Assembly: GCA_024695185.1 (NCBI GenBank)
Contig: JAILIR010000202.1
Span: 1-6,080, forward strand
Length of the DNA: 6,080 nucleotides
Direction: 5' to 3'
Source of the DNA: a bacterium
GTDB taxonomy: Bacteria > Bacillota_I > Bacilli_A > Acholeplasmatales > JAEDCM01
The notes beneath the pieces were generated by a model, which made no database searches, was not told where the DNA came from, and saw only the letters and a program-made list of their open reading frames with translations. Of this stretch, positions 1-6,080 are shown one piece after another. How positions within the stretch are numbered: the first letter of the stretch is position 1; each line of letters opens with the position of its first letter. The translations under genes and the position numbers were made by a program.

Positions 1-329
1 TAATAAATCAAGTTAAAGATAGATTAAATAAAAATATTAGAGGTATAATAGGAGGATTCCATTTATCAAAGGAATCAGAAGAACACGCTAAAAATATAAT
101 AAATAAATTAAAAGAATATGACTTAGAATTTATTTGTCCAATTCATTGTTCAGGGCATGATAAATTATTTAGACAAGCATTTAAAAATAAATGTAAGATA
201 TTAGAATCAGGGGATTGTATCACTATTGATGAAGAAATAAAGGAATATAAAACAAAATCTAATGATAAGCTATCTGATGCATATGCTGAATGGACAGATA
301 GAAATTATAAAGATGGAGATAGAAATTAA
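1..329 (+). CDS. MBL-fold metallohydrolase, C-terminal part (5' end outside window)
   Basis: This is the last 108 codons of a gene that begins upstream; the frame starts at base 3 and ends at TAA 327-329. A GGFHL motif lies at local residues 17-21, and PIHCSGH lies at 46-52 after a helix. This pairing is typical of the C-terminal half of metallo-beta-lactamase-fold enzymes of the DHPS-like (dihydropterin/aminobenzene phosphate synthase-like) group, where the two histidines help bind the metal pair. The HxHxDH part of the active site would lie upstream and cannot be seen. A short helix and GDCITID strand follow, then a charged tail of about 30 residues (ending DRN) that looks longer than usual for the fold. 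Substrate is unknown; these enzymes are usually cytoplasmic hydrolases. The next gene starts 12 bp after the stop, so the two are probably co-transcribed. Fold assignment is fairly secure; specific function is not. Confidence 0.8.
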   Translation, partial: INQVKDRLNKNIRGIIGGFHLSKESEEHAKNIINKLKEYDLEFICPIHCSGHDKLFRQAFKNKCKILESGDCITIDEEIKEYKTKSNDKLSDAYAEWTDRNYKDGDRN

Positions 330-341
330 GGGGATGAAATT

Positions 342-1151
342 ATGACATATGTTTTACTTGTGATCTTAGCACTTGTAGTATGTTTAATCATCTCTTTTTT
401 AATTACTTATCTAATTTATAGACTAACAAAAAGAAGGATAAAAAAAGGGATTTTTGTACTTATTACAATATGCGGAACTTTTATCAATTTCATACTTATT
501 GGCTTTATTTATTTAGGTATATATTATCATGCGGATAGCAGTGCAAAAGAGTATCTAAAAAGTAGTGAAGATGTAACTGTAGTTAAGAAAAAAGGATATT
601 ACTTTTTTGATGGAAAAGCTAGTAATAAAGCGATTATATTCTATCCAGGAGCAAAGGTAGAATATACTAGCTATGCGCCTTTAATGTATAAGCTCGCAGA
701 AAGTGGAATAGATACGTTTTTAGTAGATATGCCATTTAATATAGCCTTTTTAGGAAGTAATAAAGCTAGTGAAATTATTGATAGTTATTCCTATGAATCA
801 TTTTATATTTCAGGACATTCTTTAGGTGGAACTGTAGCTAGTATTTTTGCAGCTAATAACAAGGATAAAATTAAAGGAGTGATTCTACTAGCATCTTATT
901 CAACTAAGAGCTTAAATAGCCTAGAATGTTTATCGATTTATGGATCTAATGATGGTGTTTTAAATAAGAAAAAGTATGATGAAAACAAAAAGAATTTAGA
1001 CAAAAACTATAAAGAGGTAGTCATTGAAGGAGGAAATCATGCTAATTTTGGTAATTATGGATTCCAAAAAGGAGATAAAAAATCAACAATTAGTAAAGAT
1101 TCACAACAAAAGTTGACTATTGATGCAATAAATGATTTTTTAAAGCCATAA
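342..1151 (+). CDS. Membrane-anchored alpha/beta hydrolase (Abhydrolase_5-like)
   Basis: A 269-residue protein. The nucleophile elbow GHSLGG places the catalytic Ser at residue 160. GSNDG offers the acid Asp204 and EGGNHANFG the His233, in the normal Ser-Asp-His order. YPGAKVEY (101-108) is the probable oxyanion-hole loop after the first core strand. The whole pattern, including DMPFNIAFLGSNKA and the late GNHANFGNYG block, fits the Abhydrolase_5 type of serine hydrolase; the substrate (an ester or similar) is unknown. The N-terminus has two hydrophobic helices, about residues 3-27 and 37-62, joined by a basic loop rich in Arg and Lys (27-36). By the positive-inside rule the loop is cytoplasmic, which would put the catalytic domain outside the cell (inference). 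The start is supported by AAGGGG at 328-333, 8 bases upstream; the ATG at 334 reads only three codons before a stop. No terminator-like hairpin follows the gene. Confidence 0.87.
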   Translation: MTYVLLVILALVVCLIISFLITYLIYRLTKRRIKKGIFVLITICGTFINFILIGFIYLGIYYHADSSAKEYLKSSEDVTVVKKKGYYFFDGKASNKAIIFYPGAKVEYTSYAPLMYKLAESGIDTFLVDMPFNIAFLGSNKASEIIDSYSYESFYISGHSLGGTVASIFAANNKDKIKGVILLASYSTKSLNSLECLSIYGSNDGVLNKKKYDENKKNLDKNYKEVVIEGGNHANFGNYGFQKGDKKSTISKDSQQKLTIDAINDFLKP

Positions 1152-1156
1152 AAATA

Positions 1157-1165
1157 TGTTATAAT
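1157..1165 (+). promoter_or_regulatory. Candidate extended -10 promoter for the DUF1538/PII cassette
   Basis: TGTTATAAT is a perfect TATAAT hexamer (1160-1165) with the TG of an extended -10 one base upstream. A 17-base spacer would place the -35 at 1137-1142 (TTTTTA), a poor match to TTGACA, which an extended -10 can tolerate. Transcription would start near 1172, giving a leader of about 30 bases before the ATG at 1202. It sits in the largest gap of the window, between the hydrolase and the DUF1538 gene. In AT-rich DNA such matches also arise by chance, so this rests on motif quality plus position. Confidence 0.55.
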
Positions 1166-1187
1166 TTTTATGAAGTGATTATCAAAT

Positions 1188-1196
1188 AGGATGTGA
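1188..1196 (+). promoter_or_regulatory. Ribosome binding site that decides the DUF1538 start
   Basis: AGGATGTGA matches AGGAGGTGA, the complement of the 16S rRNA tail, in 8 of 9 bases. It ends 5 bases before the ATG at 1202. It overlaps the alternative GTG start at 1193 and so cannot serve it. This favours the ATG at 1202 over the longer GTG frame. Confidence 0.6.
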
Positions 1197-1201
1197 AGAA
1201 G

Positions 1202-2755
1202 ATGTTTAAGGTTTTTTTAGAAAAATTAAAAGAATCTACTATGAGTGTATTACCCGTAGCATTAATAGTACTAATACTATCTTTTACCCCACTTGCAAGA
1301 CTTAGTGGTAAAGAGCAATTAGTATTTGCGATATGTGCAGTATTACTTATTGTAGGTATAAGTCTATTCAGTTTAGGAGTAGATTTTTCTATGTCTGATA
1401 TGGGAGAACAGGTTGGATCATCTTTGGTTAAGACAAAGAAGATTCTTATAATTTTATTAGTAGCCTTCATTATGGGTTTATTAATAACTATTGCTGAACC
1501 AGACTTATCAGTACTTGCAGGTCAAATTAAAGGAGTTTTTAATGGTAACCCTTGGGTACTTATAATATCTATAGCCCTAGGGGTAGGATTATTCTTATTA
1601 CTTGCCGTACTTAAGATGTTAACAAAGACTAATTTAAGTATGATGTTACTATTCTTCTATATGGCAATGTTTGCAGTTGCAGCATTAATGATTGAACTTG
1701 GAAATTCTAATTTCCTAGCCATTTCTTTTGATTCAGGTGGTGTAACAACAGGTCCTATTACAGTTCCATTTATAATGGCTTTAGGTGTTGGTATAGCAGC
1801 AACAGTTGGTGGTAGAGATTCCAAGGAAAATTCATTTGGTTTAATTGCTTTATGTAGTGTAGGACCTATACTTGTTGTATTACTTTTAGGTCTAACAATT
1901 AATAATAGTAATTTAGGTCCAGAAATTATTACTAATGAATTAGATTCATATGCTATTGCAGATAATGTATTTGTTCATTTCTTTAAGAGTTTACTTGAAG
2001 AAGGTGTAGGTGTATTAATAGCCCTATCATTAATAGTTGCCGTATTCTTAATCATAAACTTTATTTTTATTAAACTTCCAAAGATTAAATTAGTTCGTAT
2101 TGGTATTGGTTTATCTATTACTTTTGTTGGATTAGTAATATTCTTAACAGCAGCAAAAGTAGGATTCTTACCAATTGGTTATAAATTAGGTAGTTTAATG
2201 GCTGAAAACAAAGTAGCCCTTGCTATATTTGGTTTTGCTTTAGGTATGGTAGTAGTTTTAGCAGAGCCTGCTGTACATGTTTTAACAAAGCAAGTAGAAG
2301 AAGTTACAATTGGTGCTGTAAAGAAAAAAACAATGTTAATTGCTTTATGTATTGGTGTAGCAATATCAATAATGCTTGCTATGCTTAGAATAATATTTAA
2401 CTTCTCACTATTATATTACTTAATCCCAGGATACTTAATTTCTTTAGGATTAGCATTCTTTGTTCCATCTATTTTCACAGGTATAGCATTTGACTCAGGT
2501 GGAGTTGCATCAGGGCCACTTACATCAAGTTTTATATTACCTTTTGCGATAGGCGCTTGTATAAGTGTTAATGGAGTAGCATCAGAAAATTTACTAGGTA
2601 CTGGTTTTGGTATTGTAGCTATGGTTGCTATGACTCCACTAATTACAATACAATTACTTGGATTTAAATCTGTAGTTCAAAGAAAAGTAGTTGCTAAACA
2701 TAGATTAAAAACTATTATTTCTAGTGATGATGAACAAATTATTAATTTTATGTAG
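1202..2755 (+). CDS. DUF1538 family polytopic membrane protein (putative transporter)
   Basis: A 517-residue, very hydrophobic protein with many membrane segments, recognisable as DUF1538. It is built as two related halves. AEP occurs at 98-100 in ITIAEPDLSVL and again at 354-356 in VVLAEPAVHVL. FDSGGVTTGP (176-185) is matched by FDSGGVASGP (430-439). The halves are offset by about 255 residues with nearly equal internal spacing, as in inverted- or direct-repeat transporters. The conserved Asp, Ser and Gly residues in these membrane-embedded motifs could line a substrate or ion site (inference). A hydrophilic C-terminal tail (about 490-517) is likely cytoplasmic. The biochemical function of the family is unassigned as far as I know. 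Two PII-like genes follow at 9 bp and 1 bp spacing, suggesting nucleotide-responsive control. The ATG at 1202 is chosen on its ribosome site; a GTG at 1193 would add three residues. Confidence 0.9.
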   Translation: MFKVFLEKLKESTMSVLPVALIVLILSFTPLARLSGKEQLVFAICAVLLIVGISLFSLGVDFSMSDMGEQVGSSLVKTKKILIILLVAFIMGLLITIAEPDLSVLAGQIKGVFNGNPWVLIISIALGVGLFLLLAVLKMLTKTNLSMMLLFFYMAMFAVAALMIELGNSNFLAISFDSGGVTTGPITVPFIMALGVGIAATVGGRDSKENSFGLIALCSVGPILVVLLLGLTINNSNLGPEIITNELDSYAIADNVFVHFFKSLLEEGVGVLIALSLIVAVFLIINFIFIKLPKIKLVRIGIGLSITFVGLVIFLTAAKVGFLPIGYKLGSLMAENKVALAIFGFALGMVVVLAEPAVHVLTKQVEEVTIGAVKKKTMLIALCIGVAISIMLAMLRIIFNFSLLYYLIPGYLISLGLAFFVPSIFTGIAFDSGGVASGPLTSSFILPFAIGACISVNGVASENLLGTGFGIVAMVAMTPLITIQLLGFKSVVQRKVVAKHRLKTIISSDDEQIINFM

Positions 2756-2760
2756 GAGGT
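2754..2760 (+). promoter_or_regulatory. Perfect AGGAGGT ribosome site overlapping the DUF1538 stop
   Basis: AGGAGGT begins inside the TAG stop (2753-2755) of the membrane protein gene and lies 4 bases before the ATG at 2765. This placement suggests translation coupled to, or re-initiated from, the upstream gene. It is the strongest ribosome site in the window, consistent with a regulator made in excess over its membrane partner (inference). Confidence 0.8.
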
Positions 2761-2764
2761 AAGT

Positions 2765-3160
2765 ATGGGTAAGAAAAAAGAATTAGAAACTGCCTTAAGT
2801 AAAGTAAAAACTGAAGGCTTACAAGCTCCTGTAAAATTAAAAATATTAGTTACTATTATTGATAGAAAGAAAGTAGACTTCTATGTATCTAACTTAGAAG
2901 GCTTTGGAGCAAATATTCAAAATATTATATATGCATCAGGTACAACACCTAGAAAAGATATTTTAGGTATAAAAGTATCAGAAAAAGCAGTAATACTTTC
3001 TGTTGTTAGAGAAGATAGAATAAAAGAAATATTAGCAACTTATGAAGATAAATATTTCCAAACTAAAAATGGTAAAGGTATTGCCTTTACTCTACCAATC
3101 AAATCAATGATTGGTGTAATGTTATATCAATTTTTAGCTGGAATAGAGAAGGAGAGATAA
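2765..3160 (+). CDS. PII-like signalling protein, first paralogue
   Basis: A 131-residue protein with the ferredoxin-like PII layout. After a charged leader of about 22 residues come strand 1 (KLKILVTIIDR, 24-34), helix 1 (36-48), strand 2 (NIQNIIYASGT, 50-60), a short T-loop position (about 60-70), strand 3 (KAVILSVVRE, 74-83), helix 2 (84-98), a B-loop-like QTKNGKGIAFTLPI (99-112) and a hydrophobic C-terminal stretch. In classical GlnB/GlnK the B-loop reads roughly TGxxGDGKIF; here it is TKNGKGIAF, so nucleotide binding is plausible but altered. The T-loop is much shorter than the roughly 20 residues of GlnB and lacks a uridylylation tyrosine. It resembles the PII-family proteins found beside DUF1538 genes in anaerobic Firmicutes. 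Probable role: cytoplasmic trimeric regulator of the adjacent membrane protein (inference). The next gene starts 1 bp after its stop. Confidence 0.82.
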   Translation: MGKKKELETALSKVKTEGLQAPVKLKILVTIIDRKKVDFYVSNLEGFGANIQNIIYASGTTPRKDILGIKVSEKAVILSVVREDRIKEILATYEDKYFQTKNGKGIAFTLPIKSMIGVMLYQFLAGIEKER

Positions 3161-3161
3161 T

Positions 3162-3578
3162 ATGGATACAAAATATGAATTAGTTATATGTGTTGTAAAT
3201 AAGGGGTTTAATGAACAAGTAATGATTACTGCTAAAAGCTGTGGTGCTAAAGGTGGAACAGTTATAAATGCTAGAGGCACTGCAAAAGAAGATGTTGCTA
3301 AAAGATTTGATTATATTGTAACCCCTGAAAAAGAGATAGTATTATTAGTAGTTCCTTTTGAAATAAAAGATCAATTATTACATGCTTTATATAAAGATAT
3401 TGGTTTTCAAACTCCAGCACAAGGTATTGTTTTTACAGTACCTGTAGATGAAACTGCTGGTATTGGTAAGAAGAGTGCCGCAAATGAAAAAGCACAAGAA
3501 GTAAGTTATGAAGAATATAATAAAGCATTAGCTGAATCTAAAGATAAAGAAGCATCTAATGAGGATGCTAAACAATAG
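3162..3578 (+). CDS. PII-like signalling protein, second paralogue with charged tail
   Basis: A 138-residue protein with a second PII-type core: strand 1 (YELVICVVNKG, 5-15), helix 1 (16-27), strand 2 containing GGTVINARGT (31-40), a variant T-loop (about 41-57), strand 3 (EIVLLVVPFEI, 58-68), helix 2 (69-82) and a B-loop-like QTPAQGIVFTVPV (83-95). The GGT-x3-ARGT and PEKEIVLLV signatures match PII family proteins encoded next to DUF1538. Residues 96-138 form a hydrophilic tail rich in Lys, Glu and Ala that is absent from the first paralogue and probably helical or disordered. The start is fixed by AAGGAG (3149-3154), 7 bases upstream, inside the end of the previous gene. Likely cytoplasmic; it may form homo- or heterotrimers with its neighbour and act on the DUF1538 protein (inference). 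Standard nitrogen regulation should not be assumed from the family name. Confidence 0.84.
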   Translation: MDTKYELVICVVNKGFNEQVMITAKSCGAKGGTVINARGTAKEDVAKRFDYIVTPEKEIVLLVVPFEIKDQLLHALYKDIGFQTPAQGIVFTVPVDETAGIGKKSAANEKAQEVSYEEYNKALAESKDKEASNEDAKQ

Positions 3579-3594
3579 ATATTTTATTATTGAT

Positions 3595-3600
3595 AGAGGT
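3595..3600 (+). promoter_or_regulatory. Ribosome binding site for the lipoprotein gene
   Basis: AGAGGT lies 5 bases before the ATG at 3606. Another ATG at 3602, one base after the site and out of frame, meets a stop after 28 codons, so spacing and frame length both select 3606. No clear promoter or terminator is visible in the 27-base gap 3579-3605, so the gene may be read through from the PII genes. Confidence 0.65.
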
Positions 3601-3605
3601 AATGT

Positions 3606-6080
3606 ATGAAGATATTTTTGAAAAAGTTATTTACTCTTTTCCTCGCTGCTATAACAGTATTAACTATTACTGCTTGTGGCAAAAATAAAGAAAAGAAAAA
3701 GAAAAACAAATATGTCTATAGCCCAGATATTCATTATAGTGATGAAATGGTAGATGACATGTTTGATGGAGTTGATTTAGTTGAAATTGAAAACCCGAAT
3801 CCAGATGCTTTTTCAAACGCATATATGGATGTTGAACCTAATTTTACACTTCAACTAGCTTCAAAAGGAGCTTATTTAACAGCTAGTGAAGTAAATAGTA
3901 GCGTTTTTGTTCGTGATGAGTTTGATAGAAAACAAAATATAGTTATTGAAGAGCTAGTAACTGGAGATTTTTGTGGTTATACATTAAGTTCTGAAAAAGG
4001 ATATGTTAGAGGTAATGCATATACTGTGTCTATTGAAGAAGCACCTAATCTAATTTTTAGTGGAAAAGATGAATCTGTTAGAAAAATAATTTTCTCTGTT
4101 AAAGAAGAAGATAAAGATGTATGTGTTCCAAAAGCTGATTATAAAACATATGACATTAATAAAATAAGTTATTTTTCTGGTTATGGAGATTTTGATACTT
4201 ATTTATTATTTGATGGATCGTTTGATAGTAAAGTTGGAGATATAGTAATCTTTGATGGTGCTGATGATGGTGAAAAAATATATATCAAGGTAAAGAAGAT
4301 TGAAAAGAATAAATCGTTATATAAGATTTTCTATGAATCGCCAACAGGAGAAGAATTATTCTCTGAACTTGATTTGCATGCTGATCATAAGGAAGTTAAT
4401 CTAGAAGATAGCTTAGTATTAAAAACAAAAAATGAAATACTTGAAGAAGTAAAGAAGAGTCAACTTGCTCAAGAATTCATTGCTTATGCAGCATATGCAT
4501 ATAATTTTGATGAAGAATTAATGATGACATCAAAAGAATTCTGGGATCATGTATTTATTGATATTAGCTTTAGAGTAACTGGAAATACTTTCTCAGTTAA
4601 AATGTCAATTTCATTTACATTCACTAGACCTAATGGTTGGAGAATAATATTATTTGCAAACTTTAAATATACTGAAACATTTACAACAAGTGGTGGTGTT
4701 CACTTTGATACATTCTTAGGAATACCATATCACGTTAATATGAATGTTTCTTTAAGTAGTGATGTAACTGTTGCATTAGAAATTAGAGCATGCGTAGCAA
4801 ACCCTAAATTCCCTAAAGCATGGGATACAGTACTTAGGGATCCTGATCAATTTGATCAATCGCAATGTGAAGCAGTAGTTGAGGAAATGAGAGATAAATG
4901 GGCTAATGCCGATTCATTTGATTATATGGATAACCAAATCTCTGGTGATACATATATGATTGGTTTAGGAGGTATATATCTACGTTTCTTTGGTTGGTTA
5001 GCAATAGACTTTGAATTATATCTATGTATTAAAAACCAATTAAATATAACTGCTGGTGCTGGATATACTTATAATTACACTAAGACACTTGTAAGCTATT
5101 CAACTGATTCAAATAGAGGTGATGCAACAAGTGGTGCATCAAGTGTATCTACACATATTATTAATGGTTCATTCTTAGGAAAATACAGCGCTGAATTCTA
5201 TTTAAAACTTAGAATATCTATTTATGTTACAGGATTTAAGTGGTTAGTTTATTTATATGTTGATGGTGATGCTGGTCTTTATTTAGAAATTAAAGGTATC
5301 GCTTCATTCACATGGGATTTAACGAGAAATCAAGCTGATGTAGATGGTGGTATATTCTTAGAGTTTGGTTTATTTGCAAGGGTAACCTTAGGTGTAAATA
5401 TCTTGAGTTTGGTAAATCCAAACATCACTTTAGTTGATGGTAGATTCCCTGCATGTGTAATTGATTTATCTACTTGCATAACTCAAAGGGCAGAAACTGA
5501 TAAGGTTGAGATAAGCCAAAAAGTAATTGAAGTAGGTAGAACAACATTGTTAAGCTATGAAGTATTTGATTATAACTCATTAGCTACTAATGTTAAGAAT
5601 TTAAAACCATCAGATAAAGTAACATACTTTAAATCATCAAGAGGAGAAGAATCTTATAATATTTTCTCAAGCTTTAAGACAAGTAATCCACAAATTAGAG
5701 TTGTTGGAGATAATATAATTGTTGATGACAGTGTTGGAGCTGAAGCTGAAGCTACTATTACATTTACTTATGACTCTGGATTACGAAAGCATGAAGATAG
5801 TGTAGTAGTTCATTATGTATCTAGTAATGCTAAAACTGTAACATTTGATGGCAAAAATAAAAAATTATATTTACCTGGTGAAAAGGTAGAATTCCCTACA
5901 ACTGTAGAAGAAAAAGCTGGTTATATCTTTAAAGGTTATAAAGTAAATGGTGAACTTATTGATCAAATGGAAGATTATTATGTTGGAGATTTTGATATTA
6001 ACTTTGAAAGTTATTATGTAGAAGATATAACATACACTATTAATTTCTATGATCACCATAATCGTTTAATTGAATCTGTT
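3606..6080 (+). CDS. Large surface lipoprotein with Ig-like segment and InlB B-like repeats (3' end outside window)
   Basis: The frame stays open for 825 codons to the last base, so the protein is C-terminally incomplete. Residues 1-24 are a lipoprotein signal: basic start, hydrophobic core and lipobox ITAC with Cys24 as the lipidation site. A Lys-rich linker follows (about 26-35). A beta-type segment at about 76-260 includes KVGDIVIFDG (209-218). A helix covers about 276-300. Two blocks rich in alternating polar/apolar strands (about 316-395 and 449-600) are separated by a more helical part. Residues about 636-738 look like a bacterial Ig-like (Big) domain with KTSNPQIRVVGDNIIV. Residues 745-790 match the InlB B / Listeria-Bacteroides repeat (VTFDGKN, LPGEKVEFP, AGYIFKGYKVNGE), and a second copy starts at TYTINFYD. 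The mature part has seven cysteines. It is probably anchored on the outer face of the membrane in binding, adhesion or scaffolding; no catalytic motif was recognised. Co-transcription with the PII cassette is possible. Confidence 0.83.
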   Translation, partial: MKIFLKKLFTLFLAAITVLTITACGKNKEKKKKNKYVYSPDIHYSDEMVDDMFDGVDLVEIENPNPDAFSNAYMDVEPNFTLQLASKGAYLTASEVNSSVFVRDEFDRKQNIVIEELVTGDFCGYTLSSEKGYVRGNAYTVSIEEAPNLIFSGKDESVRKIIFSVKEEDKDVCVPKADYKTYDINKISYFSGYGDFDTYLLFDGSFDSKVGDIVIFDGADDGEKIYIKVKKIEKNKSLYKIFYESPTGEELFSELDLHADHKEVNLEDSLVLKTKNEILEEVKKSQLAQEFIAYAAYAYNFDEELMMTSKEFWDHVFIDISFRVTGNTFSVKMSISFTFTRPNGWRIILFANFKYTETFTTSGGVHFDTFLGIPYHVNMNVSLSSDVTVALEIRACVANPKFPKAWDTVLRDPDQFDQSQCEAVVEEMRDKWANADSFDYMDNQISGDTYMIGLGGIYLRFFGWLAIDFELYLCIKNQLNITAGAGYTYNYTKTLVSYSTDSNRGDATSGASSVSTHIINGSFLGKYSAEFYLKLRISIYVTGFKWLVYLYVDGDAGLYLEIKGIASFTWDLTRNQADVDGGIFLEFGLFARVTLGVNILSLVNPNITLVDGRFPACVIDLSTCITQRAETDKVEISQKVIEVGRTTLLSYEVFDYNSLATNVKNLKPSDKVTYFKSSRGEESYNIFSSFKTSNPQIRVVGDNIIVDDSVGAEAEATITFTYDSGLRKHEDSVVVHYVSSNAKTVTFDGKNKKLYLPGEKVEFPTTVEEKAGYIFKGYKVNGELIDQMEDYYVGDFDINFESYYVEDITYTINFYDHHNRLIESV

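Noticed and set aside
334..345. Three-codon frame ATG AAA TTA TGA overlapping the hydrolase start
   Set aside because: Its ATGA overlap with the next ATG could suggest coupling, but a frame this short is expected by chance and its ATG abuts the ribosome site.
1113..1118. TTGACT as a -35 box for the extended -10 at 1160
   Set aside because: The spacer would be 41 bases, far beyond the 16-18 that sigma-70-type promoters use.
1168..1470. Minus-strand open frame of 100 codons
   Set aside because: It lies antisense over the start of the well-supported DUF1538 gene, has low-complexity composition, no ribosome site and no recognisable motif.
3579..3605. Possible terminator or promoter in the gap before the lipoprotein gene
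   Set aside because: No GC-rich stem with a T-run and no convincing -35/-10 pair; the TATT-like words are expected from base composition.
3602..3688. A 28-codon frame starting at the ATG just before the lipoprotein start
   Set aside because: The ATG is one base from the ribosome site, too close, and the frame overlaps the lipoprotein signal peptide. Its translation shows no signal or motif.
4843..4861. Repeated GATCAA units
   Set aside because: They encode the ordinary Asp/Gln-rich stretch DPDQFDQSQ of the lipoprotein; the repeat is too short to be a distinct element.
5871..6059. Minus-strand open frame of 62 codons
   Set aside because: It is antisense to the InlB B-like repeats of the lipoprotein; the Ile/Phe-rich translation is what AT-rich coding DNA gives on the reverse strand.

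Overview
The window is AT-rich (by eye about 70% A+T), tightly packed, and every recognisable gene lies on the + strand. Codon choice is dominated by AGA, TTA, ATA and AAA. Ribosome sites are strong AGGAGG-like sequences, and one protein carries a Gram-positive-style lipobox. This suggests a low-GC Firmicute (Clostridia- or Bacilli-like, possibly a Mollicute relative that keeps the standard code). Every Trp codon I read in the genes is TGG, none of the genes contains an in-frame TGA, and the five visible stops are TAA or TAG. No finer taxonomic call is justified.

Layout. (1) Bases 1-329 are the 3' end of an MBL-fold metallohydrolase gene. (2) Bases 342-1151 encode an alpha/beta hydrolase anchored by two N-terminal membrane helices, probably with its catalytic domain outside the cell. 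(3) A gap of about 50 bp holds a very good extended -10 promoter. (4) A compact cassette follows: a DUF1538 polytopic membrane protein (1202-2755) and two small PII-like proteins (2765-3160 and 3162-3578), spaced 9 bp and 1 bp apart. (5) After 27 bp, a large surface lipoprotein gene starts at 3606 and is still open at the window end (825 codons seen). It has a lipobox, beta-rich modules, an Ig-like segment, and one complete plus one beginning InlB B-like (Listeria-Bacteroides) repeat.

How the parts may work together. The most interesting unit is DUF1538 plus two divergent PII-like proteins. Classical PII proteins sense nucleotides and gate a membrane transporter encoded next door (GlnK-AmtB, SbtB-SbtA). 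The pair here has short, rewritten T-loops with no classical uridylylated tyrosine, and altered B-loops. I infer a PII-type controlled transporter of unknown substrate, perhaps with a heteromeric regulator. The lipoprotein may be co-transcribed because I see no terminator before it, but a functional link is not established.

There is no gene-free stretch over 300 bp. I found no tRNA, rRNA, CRISPR, insertion sequence, riboswitch or convincing intrinsic terminator.
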